Below are positions 43,661 to 51,911 of a stretch of DNA of 64,000 nt, in pieces (position 1 is the first letter of the stretch; every line of letters starts with the position of its first letter). Where the stretch lies: the NCBI GenBank assembly GCA_020636025.1, contig JACJYQ010000008.1, positions 310,001 to 374,000 on the forward strand, read 5' to 3'. The DNA is from Lewinellaceae bacterium. GTDB lineage: Bacteria > Bacteroidota > Bacteroidia > Chitinophagales > Saprospiraceae. The notes under the pieces were generated by a model, which worked only from the letters and a program-made list of their open reading frames with translations, searched no databases and was not told the origin of the DNA. Both the position numbers and the translations under genes were made by a program.

Positions 43661-44182
43661 CTACTCCTTGGAGGCTTTGGAAGAATTGTACTTCTCCTTC
43701 ACCAGGGTAGTTACATCAAGTGACTCGTCAGCATACAACAACACACTGGAACCAGTGTCGAAAACATACATCATACCCTGTTCTTTGGCCACATCAGCCA
43801 TGGCTTTGTTTACGGCATCCAGGATAGGTGTAAAAAGCTCACTTCTTTTGCTGGCCAGTTTTTCATAGACTTCTTTTTCATAACTCTGAATGGCCTCTTG
43901 ATCCTTTTGTAATTTTTCCGTTTGCCTTTTTATGTCATTCGGAGAAATCACACCTTCATCCTGTTTCTTTTGAAGGGAAGCTGCGGCCTCCTGATATGCC
44001 TTAACCATATTTTGACCTTTGTTAGTCAACTGAGTCTGATAATTCTTTAGGTTGGTATCAGCCTGTTTAACTTCTGGCAAATCAGCTAAAAGAGCATTGG
44101 AGTTACAATATCCGAATTTCTGTGCAAAACTAACGCTGGCAATCAAGCAAAACCCAAGAACTGCAATGATTGATTTATTCAT
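43661..44182 (-). CDS. OmpH/Skp-like periplasmic chaperone (second copy)
   Basis: The product of about 173 residues has a signal peptide (MNKSIIAVLGFCLIASVSFAQ) and the Skp/OmpH layout: a short strand FGYCNSNALLADLPEVKQAD, long helices in the middle (residues about 45-120) rich in Q, K and E, and a C-terminal strand with MMYVFDTGSSVLLYAD. Skp holds unfolded outer-membrane proteins in the periplasm. It pairs with the homologue upstream at 44335-44853. An ATG three codons earlier (44191) is an alternative start. bamA is not nearby. Confidence 0.92.
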   Translation of the reverse strand: MNKSIIAVLGFCLIASVSFAQKFGYCNSNALLADLPEVKQADTNLKNYQTQLTNKGQNMVKAYQEAAASLQKKQDEGVISPNDIKRQTEKLQKDQEAIQSYEKEVYEKLASKRSELFTPILDAVNKAMADVAKEQGMMYVFDTGSSVLLYADESLDVTTLVKEKYNSSKASKE

Positions 44183-44206
44183 AATTGTCATGATTTGAAA
44201 AGCAAA

Positions 44207-44248
44207 TTGTTCAAAAAGGCTGCAAAAGTACGCAGCCTTTTTGAACAA
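44207..44248 (-). terminator. 17-bp hairpin with -7 box in its loop
   Basis: TTGTTCAAAAAGGCTGC (44207-44223) pairs perfectly with GCAGCCTTTTTGAACAA (44232-44248). Read on the minus strand it is A-tract, GC stem and T-tract, 87 bases after the first Skp gene, as a terminator should be. The loop on the same strand reads GTACTTTT, which with the next bases gives TACTTTTG (44223-44230), a -7 box for the second Skp gene starting at 44182. Confidence 0.75.
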
Positions 44249-44334
44249 AATCTACTATTAGCTAAATTGTGATATTTGAATGACAACCGAGGTTTTAGCG
44301 CGGGGATTCACTATTATTGTTTGATTGAATATGA

Positions 44335-44853
44335 TCAGCCTTTTGTCAAAATGGCTTTGATATCCTCGGTCTTATCATTTCTGGCATCTGTAAAAATCAA
44401 ACCGGAAGCAGAACCTTTGTCAAAAATAAAATCCAGGCCCTTGTCTTCAGCAAAACGTTTGATCGCGCTGTACACCTTGTCCTGAATTGGCTTTACCAAC
44501 TCTTCTCTTTTTTTGAACAGGGCGCCTTCCGGACCAAATTTTGTACGCTGCAATTCACGAACTTCTTTTTCCTTGTTCATGATCTCGTCTTCGCGGGTCT
44601 TTTTCATCTCCTCACTCAACAAAACCTGTTCTGCCTGGTATTTGCTGTACATGCCCTTAACCTTGTCTTGCTCCTGAGCAATTTCCTGACGCCAGGAGGT
44701 GGCTACTTTATCAAGCTGCTCCTGAGCCTTTTGGTATTCGGGTAAATCTTCTAAAAGTGCCGTAACGTCCACCACGGCGATTCGTTGGGCAGATACAAAA
44801 ACAGTTACAGCGAGTAAAAGTGAAACGGTTGAAATGATCTTTTTGATATTCAT
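44335..44853 (-). CDS. OmpH/Skp-like periplasmic chaperone (first copy)
   Basis: The 172-residue protein has a signal peptide (MNIKKIISTVSLLLAVTVFVSAQ) followed by RIAVVDVTALLEDLPEYQKA, a long coiled-coil segment with many K, E and Q, and a C-terminal FIFDKGSASGLIFTDARNDK. It is a Skp-family chaperone that binds unfolded outer-membrane proteins. The pair of tandem Skp genes is usual in Bacteroidota, normally next to bamA; here they are separate from it. A -7 box TACTTTTG lies 39 bases upstream (44893-44900). Confidence 0.93.
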   Translation of the reverse strand: MNIKKIISTVSLLLAVTVFVSAQRIAVVDVTALLEDLPEYQKAQEQLDKVATSWRQEIAQEQDKVKGMYSKYQAEQVLLSEEMKKTREDEIMNKEKEVRELQRTKFGPEGALFKKREELVKPIQDKVYSAIKRFAEDKGLDFIFDKGSASGLIFTDARNDKTEDIKAILTKG

Positions 44854-44892
44854 GGTTGTATTGTGTTTTTAAGTTATGGTTGTTCGATGATG

Positions 44893-44900
44893 CAAAAGTA
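44893..44900 (-). promoter_or_regulatory. -7 box TACTTTTG for the first Skp gene
   Basis: TACTTTTG on the minus strand lies 39 bases before the start codon. No TTG at normal spacing is seen upstream. The rest of the 306-base gap to 45160 carries the opposing promoter at 45104-45135 and A/T-rich sequence with no long inverted repeat. Confidence 0.45.
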
Positions 44901-45103
44901 GGGCAATTCCTTCTGTTTGACAGTCTTAGGACGTTTGATTACACTTTGAAGTTGCTCAGTATTTTTAACTTATTTAAACCCTGGAAAATTAAATTCCTCA
45001 TTTTCAATCAGTTTTAGTTATCCTGTTCTAGTGATATACCGTATGCTTTAACCGTGGTTTAACCCTCCCTTAAGCCATGTTAACAGATGATATTCAGATC
45101 GTA

Positions 45104-45135
45104 TTGGGGCTAACGGATTGCTTTGCGTATGTTTG
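45104..45135 (+). promoter_or_regulatory. promoter TTG-N21-TATGTTTG
   Basis: TTG at 45104-45106 and TATGTTTG at 45128-45135 are separated by 21 bases. Initiation near 45142 gives a leader of about 18 bases before the ATG at 45160. It also rules out the in-frame upstream ATG at 45118, which would lie before the promoter. Confidence 0.65.
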
Positions 45136-45159
45136 CAGGGTTGTACTTCTCCGTTACCG

Positions 45160-46716
45160 ATGCGCCATCTTTGTACGCTTTTTGGAATTCTTTGGCTACT
45201 TGTTCCCAACTGCCATTCCTCTGCCCAGGTTGCGAGCATTCAGGATACATTTGCCAATGAGGTAAAAATCCTGAAACAGCTGGTGAGCGTGCAGAACTTT
45301 GAGAAAGCTCAGCTAGAATCCGTTTTTTTTATCGAGTTTTTGGAAAGACAAAGCCTTCCACTCAACGCGGAAACAGTATCACTCCTCTCAGCCATTTATG
45401 CAGGAAACAGGGATAAGCGAAGCGCCATTCAAATGCTCTGGCAAGCTGAGGCAAATGCCAAGCAGAATCCCAATCCAGTTACCAAGGCCATCTTGCTGGA
45501 TACTTTGGTGAAGAAATATCAGAGTTGGGGGATTACAGACCGGGCACTGGCTTGTCAACAATTGCTAAGTACCACCAAAGACTCCATTGAATCTGGCAAA
45601 AGAAAGCTTGAGTCTCTTGCCATGCAACAAAGAATCGACTCATTATCGCAAATTCAGGCAAAGCAAGTAGAGGAGAAAGCAACCTACTTCCAGCTTGATA
45701 GGCAGGTTGCTTATGCAATCGCAGGATTTCTGGCACTTCTCATCTTGGTTCTTTTGTTTCAGAATTACAGAACCAATAAAAAATGGGCAAAATTGCTGGA
45801 CAAGAAAGAACTGGAGTGGGAAATCATGAAAGCCAATATCAGACAGGAAGCTGAAGAAAATACAGCTCAACAAATATTGACTGCAACACAGTCCAGTGCA
45901 GCTTCTGATGGTAATGATGCGAAGCAAAATGTATATTACAATCCCAAGCCGGAACAAATAGCCCTGCTGATAGAACCAAACAGACAGGTGGTACTCTATC
46001 TAAAATCCCTTTTGTCGGATCGTTTCCAGGTAGAAACTGCCAGAACAGCAAACGAAGGGCTGCAAATGGTAAATGAGTTGCTGCCGGATCTGATAGTATG
46101 TGACGCGCTGCTGAATGGCAAGTCGGGTATTGAGATAGGTCGCCAGATCAAGCTTTCCGACAAAAGCAACCACGTTCCGCTGGTATTGCTTACCAATAAA
46201 TTTGGCAATGAAGGAAAACTCGACGCATTGCGGGCGGGCGCCGATGCCTGGTTTACCCGACCTGTCATCGACGATGAATTTGATGCCTCTATTCAACGAT
46301 TGATCGACACCAGAAAGGAGTTACATCATGATTTCAACCGCACCCTACATCTCTATTTTACAGACAACCGCATAGGGCTAAAAGATCCTTTTATGCAAAA
46401 GGTTTGCTCATTAATTGAGGAGAATCTGGCGAATCCTGATTTTATGGCCGATGAAATTGCGCGCAAGCTTCAGCTTAGCAAAGCGCATTTCACAAAAAAG
46501 ATCAATGCGCTCACCGGGAAGGAGCCTATACAACTCATCCGTGAAATGCGCCTGGAAAAAGCAAAAACACTGTTGGAAAAAAGAGCCGGCACACCCAATG
46601 CGATTTCTGAGTTAGTGGGTTTCTCCAGCCCGGGAACATTTGCACTGGCCTTTAAGGAGTATTTCGGGGAAAACACCATGTTGTTATATTCCATTCCAAA
46701 CAATAAGTACATATAG
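45160..46716 (+). CDS. membrane-tethered receiver-AraC regulator without a kinase
   Basis: The 518-residue protein has a signal peptide (residues 1-23, ending HSSAQ), a helical periplasmic part of about 160 residues that may be TPR-like, and one membrane helix at about 185-203. Next come a coiled stretch, a response-regulator receiver domain (267-380) and an AraC helix-turn-helix (415-515). It looks like a hybrid two-component regulator lacking its histidine kinase core. The receiver keeps the phospho-acceptor D315 in IVCDALLNG, but the acidic pair is EPN and the usual lysine is R367 in TRP. Target genes are unknown; the barrel gene downstream is a candidate. Confidence 0.88.
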   Translation: MRHLCTLFGILWLLVPNCHSSAQVASIQDTFANEVKILKQLVSVQNFEKAQLESVFFIEFLERQSLPLNAETVSLLSAIYAGNRDKRSAIQMLWQAEANAKQNPNPVTKAILLDTLVKKYQSWGITDRALACQQLLSTTKDSIESGKRKLESLAMQQRIDSLSQIQAKQVEEKATYFQLDRQVAYAIAGFLALLILVLLFQNYRTNKKWAKLLDKKELEWEIMKANIRQEAEENTAQQILTATQSSAASDGNDAKQNVYYNPKPEQIALLIEPNRQVVLYLKSLLSDRFQVETARTANEGLQMVNELLPDLIVCDALLNGKSGIEIGRQIKLSDKSNHVPLVLLTNKFGNEGKLDALRAGADAWFTRPVIDDEFDASIQRLIDTRKELHHDFNRTLHLYFTDNRIGLKDPFMQKVCSLIEENLANPDFMADEIARKLQLSKAHFTKKINALTGKEPIQLIREMRLEKAKTLLEKRAGTPNAISELVGFSSPGTFALAFKEYFGENTMLLYSIPNNKYI

Positions 46717-46932
46717 ATCCTGCATTAACTGCCTTTTCCAGTGTATTCTTCCCGCATATTTTGAATTTTACTCCATTGTAGACTCGGTTAGTCGAAAGCA
46801 TCTAATCGTGCAACTATTCCGTTTTATCATTGCCTTTGGTAAAAGTCCATTGTCCTTGCAGCAATTCTTTTGCAGAATGCACCGTTAACCATATACACTA
46901 AACCTGACACTAAAGCTACCGCCTTACTCCCT

Positions 46933-49731
46933 ATGAAAAGAGCCATTGCCCTCATGGCATTTTTATGCCTTTCCCTACCCTTTCTTAGCGCCCAGAATCC
47001 TTCCAGAGTTACCATCAAAGGCACCGCCGTTGACAGCTTTGAGAACATCATGAGCTATGCAACAGTCATGCTGTTAAACCCTGTAGACACCACCCTGGTA
47101 AACTTTACCAGAAGTGACGAAAAAGGCAGCTTCTCTTTCAAGAATGTAAAAAACAGAGACTATCTCCTTAAGATTTCCTACATTGGTTATGTTCCTTTCC
47201 AATTGAATCTGGAACCTGCAGCAGCAGGAGAAAACGAACTAGGGAACTTGTACATGAAACCCATTTCCAATGAATTGATGGAAGTGGTGATCAAAACAGC
47301 CAAAGCCCCTTTGCGCATTCACGGAGATACCATTGAATACGATGCTACTACCTTTAAAGTCCCGCCGGGTTCTACAGTTGAGGACCTGCTCCGTCGCCTC
47401 CCAGGCATTGAACTTGATGCGGAAGGGAATATCAAGGCACAAGGGAAGGATGTCAATAAAGTATATGTAGATGGAAAAACTTTTTTTGGAAGCGACCCAA
47501 AAGCCGCTACAAAGAACCTGGGCGCTGAAACCATTTCCAAAGTCCAGGTATACAACGAAAAATCAGAACAGGCGCAATTGACTGGTATCGACGATGGAAA
47601 AAAGGAAAAAGCCATGAATCTGGAGTTGAAGGATGAGTTCAAAAAAGGGTCCTTTGGCAAAATTACCGGCGCTGTTGGCACAGAAGATCGACTTGCCGGC
47701 AGAGGTAATTACAACCGGTTTAATGAAAAGGAACAGTTGTCCTTTATCGCCTATGGAAACAACATCAACGAAACCGGGGTAAATTGGGAGGATTATGGTG
47801 AGTTTAAAGGACAAAACACCTTTAACAACGAAGACAATGGTGATTTCGGGTTTTCACAGGGAGGACGATATTATACCATGGGAAATGACGGAGACATTCC
47901 AATTGCCTGGTTCGACGGCCGTGGTTTTACCAAGAATTTTGGCGGAGGAACCAATTACAATTTTGACAGCAAGAAAACGAAGTTCAACATCAATTACTTC
48001 TACAACCAGTCAGAGTTGACAGTTGATCAATTCACTGACCGCCAGACTTTTCTTACGGATACAACCTTTTTCAATACTGACACTACCGGCAAGGTAGATT
48101 TCAGAGGAAATCACAGTCTGTCAACCCGCATTGAGCAAAAACTCGACTCAAATAATTTACTGATCATAAAAGCAAGCGGACGGATTGGCAATACAAATGG
48201 AACAGACCAGCAGTATCAGATCTTCTCAGATGAAAATGGCAAGCCGGTGAGTTTCCTGAACGTAGACAATACCAGTGGAGGTGATTATTGGCGAGTTGCC
48301 ACAGCTTCAATTTATCGACATAAGTTCAAAAAGAAAGGCCGCTCATTTGCGATTAGTGGAGGGTACAATCAAAGTGTAAATGACAATCTGGAAAATTTGC
48401 TTTCCAACAACAGCGGATTAGCCGGTATCATAACGCAGGATAATAATAGCGAGAATGACACGCGACAATTGAAATCAAGTTTGTTGTTTACCGAACCTAT
48501 TACCAAGCGATGGTTTTGGGAAACATTTTACAACTTTAATCAAACTGATAACTATGTAAACAGACAGGTAGCTGATCCGGAAAATGCCGGTCAACGCATC
48601 GATAGTCTGAGTATTTTCTATAAGAACAAGACTTTATACAACCGAATTGGAAGTGTGGTCAGGTATTCGCATGAAGGACTGAATTTTTCACTTGGACTTG
48701 CTGGGCAACAAATACAATTGGACGGTGAATACGCCCGTGATCGAAATGAGCCCCTGATCGGTGACCCGATCAATCGGAAATTCAACAATCTGGTACCCAA
48801 TATAGATTTTGAATATGAATTTGCCAACAATATGGACATAGGAGCCAGTTATGAATACAATGTGCAAGAGCCAAGCTTGCAACAACTTCAGCCGATCCCA
48901 AATGTCAATAATCCAGCTTTCAGATATGTAGGAAATCCAGATCTAACACCTGAAACCAGCCACAGCATCGGACTAAACATGGGCTACTGGAATCCAGGCA
49001 ATTTCTCCAGTATGCACATTTGGACTGAGTACAATATTTATGACAGCCGGATCGTACAAAGTCAGTCCACAGAATTCACAGGTGACTTGGTTAGAGTAAC
49101 ATCTCAACCGCAAAACGTATCGGGTGGAACGAGATTCTCTAGCGGCATTTGGTCTAGCTACCCAATCATCAAAACCAAATTTACAGTCAACTTGAGTGGT
49201 AATATAAATTTCAACAATTCACCAGTTTTTGTAGATGCCATAGAAACGGTTACGAATAGTCAGGGGTATAGCATCAGGAGTGGATTTTCCATTACTCCGA
49301 ATAAAAAGCTGATCCTGGGTCTGAATGGCAATTTCAGATTCGACAGAACCAGCTACGACATTAATGAAGACCTGACTCAAAACATTCAAAACCATACAGC
49401 CAGTGCATCTATAAAATGGATGTTCATTGACAAAACATTTTTGGAAAGCAATTTTGATTATTCACTGTATAAAAATGATCGCTTCACTTTCGATCGGAAT
49501 GTTTCCATCTTCAACGCATCAATCAGGCGACTACTTGGGAAAAGCAACCGCCTTGAGCTCAGACTATCTGCATTCGACATCTTGAACCAACGGGTAAATA
49601 TTTCCCAATACGCCACTCTGAACTATGTAACCAGAAGTGTTGCCCCAACTCTGGCGCGCTATTACATGGTTAGCCTCAGCTACAATGTTCGCGGTTACGA
49701 AAACAAAGTAAAATCCAGAGGTTGGTGGTAG
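46933..49731 (+). CDS. outer-membrane beta-barrel family protein with N-terminal CarboxypepD_reg-like domain
   Basis: The 932-residue protein has a signal peptide (MKRAIALMAFLCLSLPFLSA), a carboxypeptidase-regulatory-like domain (about residues 25-115, with GTAVDSFENIMSYATVMLLN), a plug-like domain with STVEDLLRRLPGIELDAEGN and VYVDGKTFFGSDPKAATKNL, and a long barrel. It is of the TonB-receptor-like OMP type common in Bacteroidota. The ATG at 46933 is chosen over an upstream TTG at 46870 because the signal peptide begins there. The gene is followed by a GLPGLI gene, its usual partner. Confidence 0.9.
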   Translation: MKRAIALMAFLCLSLPFLSAQNPSRVTIKGTAVDSFENIMSYATVMLLNPVDTTLVNFTRSDEKGSFSFKNVKNRDYLLKISYIGYVPFQLNLEPAAAGENELGNLYMKPISNELMEVVIKTAKAPLRIHGDTIEYDATTFKVPPGSTVEDLLRRLPGIELDAEGNIKAQGKDVNKVYVDGKTFFGSDPKAATKNLGAETISKVQVYNEKSEQAQLTGIDDGKKEKAMNLELKDEFKKGSFGKITGAVGTEDRLAGRGNYNRFNEKEQLSFIAYGNNINETGVNWEDYGEFKGQNTFNNEDNGDFGFSQGGRYYTMGNDGDIPIAWFDGRGFTKNFGGGTNYNFDSKKTKFNINYFYNQSELTVDQFTDRQTFLTDTTFFNTDTTGKVDFRGNHSLSTRIEQKLDSNNLLIIKASGRIGNTNGTDQQYQIFSDENGKPVSFLNVDNTSGGDYWRVATASIYRHKFKKKGRSFAISGGYNQSVNDNLENLLSNNSGLAGIITQDNNSENDTRQLKSSLLFTEPITKRWFWETFYNFNQTDNYVNRQVADPENAGQRIDSLSIFYKNKTLYNRIGSVVRYSHEGLNFSLGLAGQQIQLDGEYARDRNEPLIGDPINRKFNNLVPNIDFEYEFANNMDIGASYEYNVQEPSLQQLQPIPNVNNPAFRYVGNPDLTPETSHSIGLNMGYWNPGNFSSMHIWTEYNIYDSRIVQSQSTEFTGDLVRVTSQPQNVSGGTRFSSGIWSSYPIIKTKFTVNLSGNINFNNSPVFVDAIETVTNSQGYSIRSGFSITPNKKLILGLNGNFRFDRTSYDINEDLTQNIQNHTASASIKWMFIDKTFLESNFDYSLYKNDRFTFDRNVSIFNASIRRLLGKSNRLELRLSAFDILNQRVNISQYATLNYVTRSVAPTLARYYMVSLSYNVRGYENKVKSRGWW

Positions 49732-49778
49732 TCCAACGCAAAACAAGACTCAATTAATCAATCAAATTTATTGTCTCC

Positions 49779-50549
49779 ATGAGAGCCTCCTTTATTGCAA
49801 TCACTTTAGTATTCCTTTCAACTTGTGTTGGCATTGGTCAACAAGCTCCGGTTCAGGCCGAAGGAAAAATCCGCTATTTATTAACCCATAACTGGACCAA
49901 AAAATATGCGGGCCTGGACTACATCAGCCAGCAGCGTAAAGAGCGCAATGCTTATATGTGGGGCGGAAGCCGCTCCGAATGGAAGGAGTATGCGGATCTG
50001 TATATAACACCAATGGCATCCAAATACGAAGAATCAGATGAGAAAGCAGAAGATGATGACTACGGTTATTCATGGCGTAAGGAAACCTTCGTGTTGCGCA
50101 AAAACTTTGAAACGGGTATGTTTAAAGATCACATCGAGTTTTTGGGGAAGAAGTACGTGATCGAAGATTCCATTCAGGTGCAGGATTGGAAAATATTGAA
50201 TGATCTGAAGGAAGTGGCAGGACACGTTTGCATGAATGCAGTCTGGGAAGACACTTTAAAACAGCAAACCGTGGAAGTCTGGTTTGCGCTGGATATTCCA
50301 CACAGTGGAGGCCCTGAACAGCTCTGTGGTCTCCCTGGCCTCATTTTGGAAGCTAATATTAACAATGGCGCTCTGCTCATTGAAGCCCAGAAAATTGACT
50401 GGATGACGTTTACAAACGAGATGGATGAGCCCAAAAAAATGAAAGGCAAGCGGATAAATGAGGCCGCTTACAATGAGTTGCTCAAAAAGCACATCGAGGA
50501 GAAAAAGAAAAATGAAGAACCCTGGTTTTGGGGTATACGCTACTTCTAA
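49779..50549 (+). CDS. GLPGLI family protein
   Basis: The 256-residue product has a signal peptide (ending GIGQQ near 22) and the family hallmark CGLPGLILEAN at residues 183-193, plus the WRKETFVLRKNF and KILNDLKEVAGHVCMNAVW stretches. GLPGLI proteins are Bacteroidota-specific exported proteins of unknown biochemistry, normally encoded just after an outer-membrane receptor, as here (47 bases). It probably works with that barrel, perhaps in peptide or metal handling. Confidence 0.94.
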   Translation: MRASFIAITLVFLSTCVGIGQQAPVQAEGKIRYLLTHNWTKKYAGLDYISQQRKERNAYMWGGSRSEWKEYADLYITPMASKYEESDEKAEDDDYGYSWRKETFVLRKNFETGMFKDHIEFLGKKYVIEDSIQVQDWKILNDLKEVAGHVCMNAVWEDTLKQQTVEVWFALDIPHSGGPEQLCGLPGLILEANINNGALLIEAQKIDWMTFTNEMDEPKKMKGKRINEAAYNELLKKHIEEKKKNEEPWFWGIRYF

Positions 50550-50561
50550 ACTCTTTTCAGA

Positions 50562-51752
50562 TTACTTTAGCAGGGACAGTACATTTTTCAATCTGCGTAC
50601 TGCCTCCCGAAGTTGCTCTTCTGAAGCGGCATAGCTCAAGCGGAAACAATTTGGATCACCAAAAGCAGTACCGGAAACCAGTCCAACATGTGCATTCGCC
50701 ATCACATAATCGCAGAAATCATCGGCATTGTTAATGGTGATTCGACCATCTGATTTACCAAAGAAAGCGGTGATATCTGGAAATATATAGAATGCTCCGT
50801 CGGGCATATTGGTCTTGATCCCGGGGATTTCTTCCAACATGGAAATCACGATATCGCGTCTTTCGCGAAATGCTTCGCGCATGGCTTCTGTGGGCCCAAG
50901 GTCACTCATGAGCGCTTCGGCCCCGGCCTTTTGACTAAATGACGCGGCACCACTGGTTACTTGTCCCTGTATCTTAGCGCAGGCGTCTGCAACAAATTTA
51001 GGAGCGCCCATGTAGCCCAGCCTCCAGCCAGTCATAGAAAAACCTTTAGCAAAGCCATTCACCGTTACAGTTTTGTCTTTAACCGAAGGAAAAGATCCAA
51101 TACTCACGTGCTCATGAGTAAAGTTGATGTATTCATAAATCTCGTCACTTACCACCAGCAGGTTCTCATGTTTGGCAATGACCTCTGCATAAGCCTCCAG
51201 TTCATCACGAGTAAAAACCGTACCCGTTGGATTGCATGGGGATGAGAACAATACAAACTTCGTTTTGGGCGTAATGGCCTCCTCAAGTTGTTTTGGTGTG
51301 GGTTTAAAATCAGACTCAACCCCGGCATAAATACAAACCGGTACGCCTTCGGACAACTTTACAATTTCATAGTAAGAAACCCAGTACGGGGCAAACAACA
51401 CAACCTCGTCTCCCGGATTTAACAGGGCCTGACACAGATTATAAATACATTGCTTGGCGCCATTGCTCACCACAATCTGATCTTGGCGGTAATCGAGATT
51501 ATTATCGCGTCTGAATTTTTCACTTACCGCTTTCGTAAGCTCCTGCAATCCGGAGACAGGCGTGTACTTGGTATACCCATCCTTGAGTGCCTGATAGGCG
51601 GCCTCCTTTATGTAGTCAGGAGTATCGAAGTCCGGTTCTCCCAAGCTGAGGCTTATCACGTCATGCCCCTGAGCTTTTAATTCCCGGGCCATTCTGGCCA
51701 TTTTGAGCGTTTCTGATTCAGCAAGATTTTGTACGCGATTGGAGAGGAGCAT
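50562..51752 (-). CDS. pyridoxal-phosphate aminotransferase (aspartate type)
   Basis: The 396-residue cytosolic enzyme is a fold-type I, class I aminotransferase. Visible sites are the Schiff-base lysine K236 in GFAKGFSMTGWRLGY, N174 in SSPCNPTGTVF, D203 and Y206 in SDEIYEY, and the substrate arginine in FRLSYAAS near residue 374. The Iγ subgroup, which includes aspartate and prephenate aminotransferases, fits best; I do not give a gene symbol because the exact substrate is open. A -7 box lies 22 bases upstream. It converges with the GLPGLI gene, 12 bases apart. Confidence 0.94.
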   Translation of the reverse strand: MLLSNRVQNLAESETLKMARMARELKAQGHDVISLSLGEPDFDTPDYIKEAAYQALKDGYTKYTPVSGLQELTKAVSEKFRRDNNLDYRQDQIVVSNGAKQCIYNLCQALLNPGDEVVLFAPYWVSYYEIVKLSEGVPVCIYAGVESDFKPTPKQLEEAITPKTKFVLFSSPCNPTGTVFTRDELEAYAEVIAKHENLLVVSDEIYEYINFTHEHVSIGSFPSVKDKTVTVNGFAKGFSMTGWRLGYMGAPKFVADACAKIQGQVTSGAASFSQKAGAEALMSDLGPTEAMREAFRERRDIVISMLEEIPGIKTNMPDGAFYIFPDITAFFGKSDGRITINNADDFCDYVMANAHVGLVSGTAFGDPNCFRLSYAASEEQLREAVRRLKNVLSLLK

Positions 51753-51774
51753 AGATTTATCAATTTTGAAGGCG

Positions 51775-51782
51775 CAAAGGTA
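51775..51782 (-). promoter_or_regulatory. -7 box TACCTTTG for the aminotransferase gene
   Basis: On the minus strand TACCTTTG lies 22 bases before the start codon at 51752. An AACACGTTGGCTACC context precedes it, but no TTG sits at 17-21 bases. Confidence 0.5.
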
Positions 51783-51911
51783 GCCAACGTGTTGGCATTT
51801 TTCATTCAGGGTGTTCTAACATAAAAAATAGTTTCTTCTGTGCAATTCTCCAACCACACAGCATCATATCTGCGTTCTAACAAATACAGTGTTTACCAAA
51901 AACAAATATTC

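Noticed and set aside
45118..45159. Upstream ATG extending the receiver-AraC protein by 14 residues
   Set aside because: It lies ahead of the probable promoter (-7 box 45128-45135) and would put a polar, cysteine-bearing stretch before the signal peptide.
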